Shown here: one piece after another, positions 26,239 through 34,754 of the stretch
How the letters are laid out: the number at the start of each line of letters is the position of its first letter
How positions within the stretch are numbered: the first letter of the stretch is position 1
DNA from: Endozoicomonas sp. 4G
Lineage (GTDB): Bacteria; Pseudomonadota; Gammaproteobacteria; Pseudomonadales; Endozoicomonadaceae
DNA: 64,000 nt
Assembly: GCF_023822025.1 (NCBI RefSeq)
Contig: NZ_CP082909.1
Location: 4,241,001 to 4,305,000, forward strand
Reading direction: 5' to 3'
Position numbers and translations under genes: made by a program
Notes under the pieces: model-generated
What the model saw: the letters and a program-made list of their open reading frames with translations, nothing else
What the model was told of the DNA's origin: nothing
Databases searched by the model: none

Positions 26239-26775
26239 ATGAAAACAATAATATTTATTCTATTGCTGTCCCTGCCCCTGCCTGGACAAGCCTCCGGGAT
26301 TTATAAAACAGTCGACAAAAATGGCAATGTCACCTTTACCGACAGCCCTGCCCCCCATAAACAGGCCGAGCCAGTAGAACTCACCCCCATTACCAACATC
26401 CCCAGCCAGCCCACAGGACGTCCGACCATCAAGCTATTGGATGAGCAGAAAGAAGATATCTACTCAGTGTTCATGATTACCCAGCCTGCTAACGACTCAA
26501 CCGTCAGGGATAATGGCAACTTCACCGTTAAAGTCAGCCTGAAACCAAAGCTGATAAAGGGTCATACCCTGTCCCTTTCAGTGGATGGAGTGCAACAGGG
26601 AAAGCCCCAGAAAAACCTTCAATTCAAGCTGAGTAATGTCGACCGAGGTACTCACCAGTTATCGGTGACTATTCTTGACAGAAATGGCAAAACCTTAAAA
26701 ACCACCGGCAGCACAGTTCATGTTCAGAGAACCATTTTCAGACCCCCTGTCACAGTGCCGACCCCAGCCCTCTGA
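26239..26775 (+). CDS. DUF4124-domain exported protein
   Basis: A 178-residue protein with a Sec signal peptide (residues 1-19, ending GQASG). A DUF4124 motif follows directly: IYKTVDKNGNVTFTDSPAP. The C-terminal half (about 75-165) is beta-rich (SLSVDGVQ, HQLSVTILDRNGK) and resembles an immunoglobulin-like fold. DUF4124 proteins are periplasmic and of unknown function. They are often encoded between glnA and glnL in pseudomonads and relatives, which matches here, so the position is conserved rather than an insertion. ATG 26239 is used. Confidence 0.85.
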   Translation: MKTIIFILLLSLPLPGQASGIYKTVDKNGNVTFTDSPAPHKQAEPVELTPITNIPSQPTGRPTIKLLDEQKEDIYSVFMITQPANDSTVRDNGNFTVKVSLKPKLIKGHTLSLSVDGVQQGKPQKNLQFKLSNVDRGTHQLSVTILDRNGKTLKTTGSTVHVQRTIFRPPVTVPTPAL

Positions 26776-26786
26776 ACACACAAAAT

Positions 26787-26801
26787 GCACCAAACTGGTG
26801 C
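26787..26801 (+). promoter_or_regulatory. Palindromic NtrC site upstream of glnL
   Basis: GCACCA-AAC-TGGTGC is a perfect palindrome and an excellent match to the NtrC consensus. It lies about 90 bp upstream of a sigma-54 promoter, implying autoregulation of glnLG. Confidence 0.85.
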
Positions 26802-26889
26802 GCTCGAATAAACTGACTTATAATTCCAGTGCCCCTTCGGCGGTGCAATCTGATGCCAAAAAGATCAGGCACTGAAAGAGGCTAACAGT

Positions 26890-26905
26890 TGGTTCAATTC
26901 TTGCG
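26890..26905 (+). promoter_or_regulatory. Sigma-54 promoter of glnLG
   Basis: TGGTTCAATTCTTGCG carries GG and GC with the required ten-base separation and a perfect TTGC. It lies 50 bp upstream of the glnL start. Confidence 0.7.
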
Positions 26906-26945
26906 TTATGTTTTATCAGACCGCAAAACAAGTCTGGGTGTCCAT

Positions 26946-26965
26946 TGGTGATTAATGGTGATTAA
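26946..26965 (+). repeat. 10-bp duplication at the glnL start codon
   Basis: TGGTGATTAA occurs twice head to tail. The junction creates the ATG at 26955 used as the start of GlnL. Confidence 0.8.
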
Positions 26966-28088
26966 TGCTTTTGTACTGGAAAACCTGAATACAGCCATCA
27001 TTGCTCTGGATAGCGAGCTTTGTGTCTCCTACATGAACTCTGCTGCTGAAGCGCTTCTGGATATCAGCGAAAAGAACAGCCTACAGCTCCCCCTGCCCCA
27101 AATTCTTGATCATGGCTCCATGGTTCATGACCTGCAACGAGCTATGGAACAAAACCAGCAATTTACCCGCAGAGAGTCCGAAATCGCCATAACGGGTACT
27201 TCGATAGTGGTTGATTACACCATCACCCCCATAGCCTCTCCCCACGCCTGCCTGTTAATGGAGATTCATCCAAGAGACCGCCTGCAACGCATTACCCGTG
27301 AAGAATCGCTGATCGCCAAGCAGGAAACCTCACGTATTCTCGTCCGTGGACTGGCCCATGAAATCAAGAATCCACTGGGCGGTATAAGAGGCGCTGCCCA
27401 GCTACTGGACAAACAACTGAATGACGCAGAACTCTGTGAGTTCACACAGATCATTATTGAGGAAGCGGACAGGCTCAGAGACCTGGTTAACCAGATGCTG
27501 GGCCCCATCAAGCCCCCCAGCATGAACCTTCTGAACATTCATGAAGTACTGGAAAGAGTTATCCAGCTGATACATGCCGAGACCAGCGGTCAGCTAACTA
27601 TTGTGAAAGATTATGATCCCAGCATTCCTGATCTTCCTGCTGACAGGGAACGATTGCTTCAGGCCATTCTCAACCTGGTGCGTAACGCCATGCAGGCTAT
27701 CGAACAACATATGCCCCTGAGCGATGGCCAAATAACCGTTCAAAGTCGTATATCAAGACAGTTTACCATTGGCAACCAACGCCGGAAGCTCGTTTGTCAC
27801 CTGTCCATTATTGACAATGGCCCCGGTATTCCCGAGCACCTTAAAGAAAATATTTTTTACCCCATGATCAGTGGCAGAGCAGAGGGAACCGGCCTGGGGC
27901 TGCCCATGGCTCAGTACATTATCAGTCAGCATCAGGGGTTAATTGAGTGTGACAGTAAGCCAGGACAGACCTGCTTTCACGTCTATCTCCCGCTTACGTT
28001 TAAAGAGCCTTCAGCGGGTAAAGAGCCTTCAGCGGGTAAAGAGCCTTCGGCGGGTAAAGAGCCTTCAGCAGATACACAACAGGAGTGA
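26955..28088 (+). CDS. glnL: Nitrogen regulation sensor kinase NtrB
   Basis: Two-component kinase/phosphatase that, with PII protein, controls NtrC in response to glutamine. The 377-residue protein has a PAS-like N-terminal domain (residues 1-110), the dimerisation/phosphoacceptor helix with His in GLAHEIKNPLGGIRGAAQLL, the N box LVRNAMQAIE, and G boxes IIDNGPGIP and GTGLGLPMAQYI. No membrane helix, so it is cytosolic as expected. The C-terminus is unusual: KEPSAG is repeated from an 18-bp minisatellite just before the stop. It is followed 3 bp later by glnG. It is preceded by an NtrC site and a sigma-54 promoter. Confidence 0.97.
   Translation: MVINAFVLENLNTAIIALDSELCVSYMNSAAEALLDISEKNSLQLPLPQILDHGSMVHDLQRAMEQNQQFTRRESEIAITGTSIVVDYTITPIASPHACLLMEIHPRDRLQRITREESLIAKQETSRILVRGLAHEIKNPLGGIRGAAQLLDKQLNDAELCEFTQIIIEEADRLRDLVNQMLGPIKPPSMNLLNIHEVLERVIQLIHAETSGQLTIVKDYDPSIPDLPADRERLLQAILNLVRNAMQAIEQHMPLSDGQITVQSRISRQFTIGNQRRKLVCHLSIIDNGPGIPEHLKENIFYPMISGRAEGTGLGLPMAQYIISQHQGLIECDSKPGQTCFHVYLPLTFKEPSAGKEPSAGKEPSAGKEPSADTQQE
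28001..28072 (+). repeat. 18-bp minisatellite at the 3' end of glnL
   Basis: Four units of TAAAGAGCCTTCAGCGGG, the last degenerate, encode KEPSAG repeats at the C-terminus of NtrB. The unit differs at only two positions from the coding-strand unit of the repeat in rnz (44295-44420). Confidence 0.95.
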
Positions 28089-28091
28089 TGA

Positions 28092-29522
28092 ATGAGTACG
28101 GATTCTAAAGTCTGGATTATTGATGATGATCGTTCTATCCGCTGGGTGCTGGAAAAAGCCCTGGCTGGAGAACACATCGAAACAGAGGCCTTTGATTCCG
28201 CCGACAAAGCGCTGCGAGAGCTTCACTACTCGCAGCCCGAAGCGATTATCAGCGATGTCAGAATGCCTGGTACCAATGGACTGGAATTCCTCAAGGAAGC
28301 GCACAAGACGTATCCGGATCTGCCGGTCATCATTATGACGGCTCACTCAGATCTTGACAGTGCTGTATCTTCCTACCAGGGTGGCGCTTTTGAGTACCTT
28401 CCCAAACCCTTTGATGTAGACGACGCCGTTTCACTGGCCAAACGTGCTATTGAGCACAGCCGCCAGAAAAAAACAGAGCAGGTTATTGAGGCAGTGGATA
28501 ACGGTACTGAAATTATTGGCGAAGCACCTGCCATGCAGGAAGTCTTTCGAGCCATTGGCAGGCTGTCGCAATCCAATATTACCGTACTGATCAATGGCGA
28601 GTCTGGGACAGGGAAAGAGCTGGTTGCCCGGGCACTGCACAAGCACAGCCCCAGGGCCGGTAATCCCTTTATTGCCCTGAATATGGCAGCCATCCCCAAA
28701 GATCTGATTGAATCAGAACTCTTTGGTCATGAAAAAGGGGCCTTTACCGGTGCCGGTGCCATGCGCAAGGGACGCTTTGAACAGTCTCAGAATGGCACAC
28801 TGTTTCTTGATGAAATCGGAGATATGCCGGCAGAAACGCAAACCCGGCTACTTCGGGTACTGGCCGATGGTGAGTTCTATCGAGTGGGTGGTCATACTCC
28901 GGTAAAAGTCGATGTCCGTATTATTGCCGCCACTCACCAGAATCTTGAAAAACTGGTTGAGGAAGGCGCTTTTCGTGAAGACTTGTTCCATCGACTCAAT
29001 GTTATTCGTGTGCACCTGCCAAGACTGAGAAAACGATCAGAAGATATTCCTGTCCTGGCCAGACACTTCCTGGATAAGGCCGCTAAAGAACTGAACGTTG
29101 AACCCAAAGTGCTGACCAGGGAAACCGCGAAATTTATGGCCAGCCTGGAATGGCCCGGCAATGTCAGGCAGCTGGAGAACACTTGCCGCTGGTTGACCGT
29201 AATGGCTTCAGGCCGGGAAGTGCTGATTTCTGATCTTCCGCCTGAACTGTTGGGCCAGCCCGACAGTAACAACCCGGTCACTCCCCAGTCAGTTAACTGG
29301 GAGCAGCAGCTGCGTCTCTGGGCAGACAGAGAGCTGGCAGCAGGTCACAGCAGCATTCTGAATAAAGCGGTTCCAGTGTTTGAAAAAATCCTGATCGAAT
29401 CCGCCCTACAACATACAGGGGGTCGAAAAAGAGAGGCTTCTGAACGGTTAGGCTGGGGAAGAAACACCCTGACCCGTAAAATAAAAGAGCTGAAAATGTC
29501 CGACAAGGCTTTGACAGAATAA
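28092..29522 (+). CDS. glnG: Nitrogen regulation response regulator NtrC
   Basis: Sigma-54-dependent activator phosphorylated by NtrB. The 476-residue protein has an N-terminal receiver domain (DDDRSIRW; phosphoacceptor Asp in ISDVRMPG), an AAA+ domain with Walker A GESGTGKE, the sigma-54 contact loop GAFTGA and Walker B GTLFLDEIGD, and a C-terminal Fis-type helix-turn-helix (KREASERLGWGRNTLTRKIKEL). Its predicted sites are visible in front of glnA and glnL. It starts at ATG 28092, 3 bp after the glnL stop, so translation is coupled. Confidence 0.98.
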   Translation: MSTDSKVWIIDDDRSIRWVLEKALAGEHIETEAFDSADKALRELHYSQPEAIISDVRMPGTNGLEFLKEAHKTYPDLPVIIMTAHSDLDSAVSSYQGGAFEYLPKPFDVDDAVSLAKRAIEHSRQKKTEQVIEAVDNGTEIIGEAPAMQEVFRAIGRLSQSNITVLINGESGTGKELVARALHKHSPRAGNPFIALNMAAIPKDLIESELFGHEKGAFTGAGAMRKGRFEQSQNGTLFLDEIGDMPAETQTRLLRVLADGEFYRVGGHTPVKVDVRIIAATHQNLEKLVEEGAFREDLFHRLNVIRVHLPRLRKRSEDIPVLARHFLDKAAKELNVEPKVLTRETAKFMASLEWPGNVRQLENTCRWLTVMASGREVLISDLPPELLGQPDSNNPVTPQSVNWEQQLRLWADRELAAGHSSILNKAVPVFEKILIESALQHTGGRKREASERLGWGRNTLTRKIKELKMSDKALTE

Positions 29523-29688
29523 CACCGATGAGAACCGGGGGAGCCGTTTCTCTGGCGGTACTCTCCCTCTGAACACATCAACACGCCCGAATATCTTGCC
29601 CTGCCAGCCAATAAACGATCCTGTCCATCAAGATTCTGAGAGTTCCTATACTCCATTTAGATAACACCAGATAGGAAGTAGGTGTCTT

Positions 29689-30243
29689 ATGAATCTCCCA
29701 GCAAAAGCCTGCAGAGGCTTGTTCGCTTCGTTACTTATTCTGATCGCATTGCCAACTTATTCTGCCCAGCAAGGCAGCCCCGGCAAAACCTCCACAGGCT
29801 CATTCAGTATCCAGCTAGTGATACAGCCCAAATTACAGGCCACCATAGCCACCCCCTCCCTAGCTCAGACAGATGATGGCGATTCAACCACTGCCGAACT
29901 CAGTGATGCCACTGCAACCGTTGCCAAATTCAATGAAGTGGAGCCCATTTGCATCAAGGGTACCGGGATTAATCAGTATTCCGTTGTTACCGAAGGTTCA
30001 GGAACAGGGGGTTCCTATGCGCTCTCCAATGATCAAAGGTCCTATAACTATGAAGTCGACCTCTGGTCTTCTAATCTGGAAGCCCACTCCCTGAGCAGCG
30101 GTCAGAGCAGCAACCCGATCAATACACTACCACGCAATTCAGACTGTGATAGCAGTCAAACGGGTTTTATGGTGAAGCTACCCCGGGATGTCGCTCAGCA
30201 GCCCCTTAAAGGTGAACTGAACTTGATTATCAATGCTGAATAA
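29689..30243 (+). CDS. Secreted protein of the pilus locus, putative minor subunit
   Basis: A 184-residue protein with a Sec signal peptide (residues 1-25, cut after YSA) and a small beta-rich exported domain. FSIQLVIQPKLQATIA at its N-terminus resembles the leading strands of the pilin encoded at 34755-35333 (FDITLYNNSKIQIYGL). Two cysteines (CIKG, NSDCDSS) could form the single disulfide typical of chaperone-usher subunits. It lies 74 bp upstream of the fimbrial chaperone on the same strand. A role as a minor pilus subunit is inferred from position and shape; no family was recognised. Confidence 0.55.
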   Translation: MNLPAKACRGLFASLLILIALPTYSAQQGSPGKTSTGSFSIQLVIQPKLQATIATPSLAQTDDGDSTTAELSDATATVAKFNEVEPICIKGTGINQYSVVTEGSGTGGSYALSNDQRSYNYEVDLWSSNLEAHSLSSGQSSNPINTLPRNSDCDSSQTGFMVKLPRDVAQQPLKGELNLIINAE

Positions 30244-30317
30244 GACGGTTTACCAGAAACCATAGTCACCATAAAATAGAGGCCAAAGACCATTACAAAA
30301 ACACAAGGGTTCAACCG

Positions 30318-31028
30318 ATGCGGTCATGGCTTAAACGCTATCTTTTCCTTCCATCATTAGCTACGGCATTTCTGGCTATAACATTTAACGCCTATGGCGC
30401 CATGTCCCTGGATAAAATGATTGTCTATTTCGAGCCGGACAAATCCCCCCGTCAGGACATAGTCGTTACCAATCCGGACCCGGAAAACCTGTATCTGCAA
30501 ACTGAGGTCTACAAAGTCGTTAATCCCGGCACCGAACAGGAACAAAGGATTCGTATTACCGACCCTTCTGAGCTGACATTACTCAGCACGCCACAGAAAA
30601 CCATTATCGCCCCCAACAGCCGAAAAACCGTTCGACTGGTCAGTCTGGAGACACCGGAAACAGTAGAGTCCGTCTACAGGGTAACCTTTAAACCCGTCGT
30701 CGGTGATCTGGAAGCGACGCAGAATGCCATTAAACTGCTGATTGCCTACCAGACACTGGTCTTTGTTCGCCCGGAAAACCCAGAGTACAAAGTGACCGCC
30801 AAACGAGATCAGGACTCAATCACTTTCACCAACAGTGGCAACATTAATGTGGTACTGCGCAATGGGCAGTTCTGCTCAGGTCAGGACAATAAACGTCAAT
30901 GCTCTGATATTGATGATGTTAAACGACTGTATGCCGGGCAGAGCTGGACATTGAAAATTCCCAGCAGCAAAACCGAAGTTGAATACGGTTTATTCAATGG
31001 CAGCACAGAGGAGAGAAAGAGCTTCTAA
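30318..31028 (+). CDS. Periplasmic pilus chaperone, class-5 (alpha) type
   Basis: A 236-residue protein with a signal peptide (about residues 1-28) and two immunoglobulin-like domains. MSLDKMIVYFEPDKSPRQDIVVTNPDPENLYLQTEVYKV is the donor-strand face, and IIAPNSRKTVRLVSLE holds the basic groove residues. The C-terminal domain (TFTNSGNINVVLRNGQFC) is shorter than in FimC. The lack of the usual PapD signature and the PDPENLYLQ form fit the CfaA/CS1-type chaperones. It is convergent with the 31025-31993 gene, with a 4-bp overlap. Its partner usher and pilin are on the other strand. Confidence 0.85.
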   Translation: MRSWLKRYLFLPSLATAFLAITFNAYGAMSLDKMIVYFEPDKSPRQDIVVTNPDPENLYLQTEVYKVVNPGTEQEQRIRITDPSELTLLSTPQKTIIAPNSRKTVRLVSLETPETVESVYRVTFKPVVGDLEATQNAIKLLIAYQTLVFVRPENPEYKVTAKRDQDSITFTNSGNINVVLRNGQFCSGQDNKRQCSDIDDVKRLYAGQSWTLKIPSSKTEVEYGLFNGSTEERKSF

Positions 31029-31993
31029 TAAGCACTGACTGTAACGGTCATGGTATCGCTGTAGACACCCGAATCGATATTGCGAAGAGCATTCCACAAG
31101 ATCCTGACCTGCAAGGTCATATTATCCTGACCGCCACAATCCTGCTCAGAACTGACCGTCCAGACCTCGTTAGGTCGATCTCCCGGCCAACGATAACGGC
31201 GCCAGCGTTTGCTGTCGGTTTTGACCCTCATGCGATATTTAACGCAATCCGATGCATTCACACACTGCCCCTGTTTGCTCAGCATAAATTCATTGCCCGG
31301 ATTACTGCTGCTTTCAAAGTCGATAGTGACGCGTCCAGTACTACTGAATACACAGACACCGAATTGAGCATCCAGAGTCCAACCTGACAGATCATTGGCA
31401 TCCAGAGCGACGTCTTCCAGTCCTGATATTTGCACCCAATCATGCACAACGATTGGAATAGTCACCCGAATACTGTCCAAATGCTGTGTGTTTGACATAT
31501 CTTCCCCAGCAATATAAAAGCTGAAGTTGTGCGTGCCAGCCTGAAGCTTATCCAGTCGATTCCGGTTAAAGGTAAAAGTAAACGAACCCGTTACTATGCC
31601 ATTGGTAGAGGTCTGAAAGAATGAGGAGGCGCTATCGGAGTGTGTCCATTGACCGGGTACCAGACTCCCCTGATTTCCCTGATTTTCCAGCTGACTGAAT
31701 TGGGCACTGACCAAATACTCTGACAACTCATCCGCAAGATAGTTCTCAGGGACACTATTCGAAGGGCTTTGACTGCCAGGATACTCATCAGAAAGCGCTA
31801 ACCGGTAATTTTGACCGGTACAGCCCGAATTGCAATAGGAACTAAAGGAAACCCTAAAATTATAGGTGGGGTTTGCATTTCCCAAGGGGACCGTAAATGT
31901 ATCAGCCTCATAGTTAGAGAAATCAAAAAAGGCCCCGGACTCTGACGTAAAAAGCATCAGTGCTGCAAAAACCACCCCAGTAAAATACTTCAA
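31025..31993 (-). CDS. Putative tip adhesin or minor pilin of the chaperone-usher locus
   Basis: A 322-residue exported protein (signal peptide to about residue 21) with two beta-rich halves. The second half begins WVQISGLEDVALDANDLSGW, which closely mirrors IQIYGLEDVEINDTDG of the major pilin, showing that it carries a related pilin domain. The first half (FTVPLGNANPTYNFRVSFSSYCNSGC) is extra, as in two-domain tip adhesins such as CfaE. The order pilin-usher-this gene on the minus strand also matches cfaB-cfaC-cfaE. It starts at TTG 31993 with AGG nine bases upstream. Receptor specificity cannot be read. Confidence 0.65.
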   Translation of the reverse strand: MKYFTGVVFAALMLFTSESGAFFDFSNYEADTFTVPLGNANPTYNFRVSFSSYCNSGCTGQNYRLALSDEYPGSQSPSNSVPENYLADELSEYLVSAQFSQLENQGNQGSLVPGQWTHSDSASSFFQTSTNGIVTGSFTFTFNRNRLDKLQAGTHNFSFYIAGEDMSNTQHLDSIRVTIPIVVHDWVQISGLEDVALDANDLSGWTLDAQFGVCVFSSTGRVTIDFESSSNPGNEFMLSKQGQCVNASDCVKYRMRVKTDSKRWRRYRWPGDRPNEVWTVSSEQDCGGQDNMTLQVRILWNALRNIDSGVYSDTMTVTVSAY

Positions 31994-32103
31994 TGTTTAC
32001 AACCTTGAGCCTTTAAACAACAGGCTTTCTTATCATCAATGACCCTGAACACAGCAAGACTCCATTATTGTTTTATCTACTGTTTCCTGAACAATGTCTC
32101 TAC

Positions 32104-34608
32104 TCAGGAATCGTCTCGTTTGCCGATGGCCAGTTGGCCCTCCAGCTCGGAAACACAATCGGATTCGGAAAGATCCAGGGTTCCCATTCTTGTTATGTAT
32201 TGCTCATCCTCGGGCTCAACCGGCACAGAGCATTGCCAACCATTCGCCAGTTCAATCCGCAACTCATTAATATCCGAGCGGGCTTCTATCTGGAACATGC
32301 CAACAGTGTCTGTGCTGGAAGGATAAAGCCCTCCGGTAATCCGGGCTCCCTCCAGAGGTTTTCCATTCACCAGCAAGCGACCAAAGAGCAGTTGCAGGGG
32401 AATAGCCTCATAGTCGAGTGTCACCACGTTTCCCGGATACAGGGTGAAACGGCGCTCCCTTTCATCAAAACTATACAGGGTATCTCCTGAAGGCGACAGC
32501 GTAACGGTATATTGTTCAAAGGGTGCCAGAGGGATCACCGACGATCTGCCCGCCACCGCATAACCTCTTCGCTGACCATCAATTTTTACATCAAAAACAT
32601 CGCCTTCACGACCTTCCAGGTTCACCACCAGCGCACTCTCTGCTCTTTGCTCTCCTCCCATGGCCACCACATTGCCATCGGTCAGGAAGCTGGTACTGAA
32701 ACTGCCGTTATAGTTGGTAATCTGGTCAGCCTCTGTTGAGCTATGATTCACCGTCAATGCAGCCCTGCCAAACCGGTTACCGTACTGCAAGCTACCATCG
32801 AGTCTGCGTTCACCACTTCCCGTTTCTGCGGAGACACTGGACGACAACTGACCTTCATAAAGATCACCGTCATCCCAGGAGGCCGACAATCTCATTTTTT
32901 CAGTTCTGTTTTTGACGCCGTTATTGTCTTGAACCTCAGCCCTGGGGTTAACCCGGAAATTCCACCGGTCCTGACGGAATCGCCACTCAAAACTCAACAG
33001 CGCAACGGTATTACCTTCCGACTCACTCAAACTAAAAGTGGCGCTGGTGTTGTAATCCAGGGTTCTGAAAAGGGTAGCGGTATAACTCACCCCGTGGGTT
33101 TCTGTTCTGCCATCGCTATTGTTTCGGTTGTTGCTGAACCGGTAATTGCCGCTGCCTCTCCAGATGGGTGCAGAAACTGAAAAGCTGCTTTGCTCAAAAG
33201 CATCACCGATCAAAGCCGGACGACCACGGTTTTCTATTTCACGGGTTGCTTCGTCACTGTCCTCTTTCCAGAGTCGGCGATAACTGCCATTGAAGGAGAT
33301 GTCGCCCAGCCAGGTTCTGCCTGTCAGGGTCACACCATAGCTGCCGTTATCCGCTACCATCACCGACGGTGATAACTCATAACGGTAGCCCAGGTTAAAC
33401 AGACCCAGCTCAAGCAATGAAGTGTCTAAAGTCGCAGCGGCAGAGAGCGTGCCCGCCATGGTATCAAAAATTCTTCGACTGACACCGGCCCGGGTCAGCC
33501 ACTGTTCAGTACTTTGGGGCAGAGCACCATCAAAAACCGAGGTCATCACCTGCCCGGTCTCGGCAAAAAGCTGCCATTCACCTTCGGGCGGTATTTGATG
33601 CTGCTTAGAAAAGAAACGGGTTTCCCGAGACTGCAGATTACCCTGCTCATCGAGAATCCTGATGTCTATATCGTAGGCACCACTGGGAAATGTGGTGGTA
33701 TCCAGGGCCTGAAGACCCGCTTCATGGAAATAAGAAGCAATCAGTCGTCCATCTTTTCTGATTTCAACCCTGCCCCTGAGGGGCATAAAGATTTCAACCG
33801 GCATACCGCCACTGAAATCGGTATCGTTTCGGGTGTTATCGGAACTCTGAAAACGGGCTCCCACGAGGGGCTGATCGGAGGTAAAGTTCAGGCCAAAACC
33901 CTGACTGGAAAGCAGGCCAAGATTATATTCAAAGCCTTCATATTCCCTCTGACCATACAGCTGACTGACCGAGAACTGTTGTGACTTTGAATAATCCCAG
34001 CTCCACAGCACACTGTTTTCATAATAAGACAACAGTGTCAGACCATTCAGTGTGTAATCGTTGCCATTGGCATCTTCAGAGGTGCCAGTAGCCGCGGCGG
34101 AAAAGTTCTGCATGATGGCAAAGCCTGCGTCGGAGGGCGGCAGGTATTTTCTGACATCGGCGGCCCGGGTCAGCAGGAAGCGGGGGTTAACAAACACATC
34201 CACCCGGAAGCGGGATTCATCAAAAATCACACCGGCGACGGGAGGGTTAAGAACTCCGCAATCCGTTGTGACATTAGGCGGACAGATGGCCTCGGCATGG
34301 GTATTCAACTCCCCCGATAACGCCGTGGTCAAAAAAACAGGATCATTCACCGAACCTATCAGGCGCACCACTTCATTAACATTGGAGAGAGTAATGTTAC
34401 CGGGTTGGAAGGTAGCCAGCTGGGAGGTTAAGTAGCGGTTACCATAATAGATATCCACCAGCGACTGCTGGGGCTCGCTGAGCGTCTCAAAACCTTCAGG
34501 GACTTTATTCTGGGCAAGAAAAAGCGGCTGACTGGCCACGGCTTTCGAGAAAATAAAAGCCATGGGCAATGCAATACAGACAATGTCAATGCATTTGCGC
34601 CTGGTCAT
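32104..34608 (-). CDS. Outer-membrane usher, class-5 (CfaC/TcfC-like)
   Basis: An 834-residue usher with a signal peptide (to about residue 26) and an N-terminal domain beginning QNKVPEGFETLSEPQQSLVDIYYGNRYL. The long barrel region is rich in alternating strands (FSVSQLYGQREYEGFEYNLGLL, LELGLFNLGYRYELSPSVMV) and contains the plug domain (EIFMPLRGRVEIRKDGRLIASYF). The C-terminal domain is Cys-paired (CSVPVEPEDEQYITRMGTLDLSESDC). It forms the pore through which subunits are secreted and polymerised. The short N-terminal domain and overall form fit the alpha family (CFA/I, CS1) rather than FimD. It lies 146 bp downstream of the pilin gene behind hairpins, which would lower its expression. Confidence 0.9.
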   Translation of the reverse strand: MTRRKCIDIVCIALPMAFIFSKAVASQPLFLAQNKVPEGFETLSEPQQSLVDIYYGNRYLTSQLATFQPGNITLSNVNEVVRLIGSVNDPVFLTTALSGELNTHAEAICPPNVTTDCGVLNPPVAGVIFDESRFRVDVFVNPRFLLTRAADVRKYLPPSDAGFAIMQNFSAAATGTSEDANGNDYTLNGLTLLSYYENSVLWSWDYSKSQQFSVSQLYGQREYEGFEYNLGLLSSQGFGLNFTSDQPLVGARFQSSDNTRNDTDFSGGMPVEIFMPLRGRVEIRKDGRLIASYFHEAGLQALDTTTFPSGAYDIDIRILDEQGNLQSRETRFFSKQHQIPPEGEWQLFAETGQVMTSVFDGALPQSTEQWLTRAGVSRRIFDTMAGTLSAAATLDTSLLELGLFNLGYRYELSPSVMVADNGSYGVTLTGRTWLGDISFNGSYRRLWKEDSDEATREIENRGRPALIGDAFEQSSFSVSAPIWRGSGNYRFSNNRNNSDGRTETHGVSYTATLFRTLDYNTSATFSLSESEGNTVALLSFEWRFRQDRWNFRVNPRAEVQDNNGVKNRTEKMRLSASWDDGDLYEGQLSSSVSAETGSGERRLDGSLQYGNRFGRAALTVNHSSTEADQITNYNGSFSTSFLTDGNVVAMGGEQRAESALVVNLEGREGDVFDVKIDGQRRGYAVAGRSSVIPLAPFEQYTVTLSPSGDTLYSFDERERRFTLYPGNVVTLDYEAIPLQLLFGRLLVNGKPLEGARITGGLYPSSTDTVGMFQIEARSDINELRIELANGWQCSVPVEPEDEQYITRMGTLDLSESDCVSELEGQLAIGKRDDS

Positions 34609-34671
34609 GACCCGGAAAATCCTTTTTGGTACTGCCCTGATGTTTAAGTACCCGACAGTGGGTGCTTATTG

Positions 34672-34745
34672 CCGTGAGTTGGCTCACGGTTGTTGTTATA
34701 TTTTTTGGAGAGCCAGCGACGGTGCCGGAGTCAACTTCGCTGGCT
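34672..34745 (-). terminator. Two hairpins between pilin and usher genes
   Basis: AGCCAGCGA (34711-34719) pairs with TCGCTGGCT (34737-34745), and CCGTGAG (34672-34678) pairs with CTCACGG (34683-34689). They sit between the major-pilin stop and the usher start, where chaperone-usher operons commonly attenuate transcription or process the mRNA. Confidence 0.6.
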
Positions 34746-34754
34746 TATTTGCGA

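Noticed and set aside
28001-28072. CRISPR-like array
   Set aside because: Units are directly abutting with no spacers, so this and the other arrays are minisatellites.
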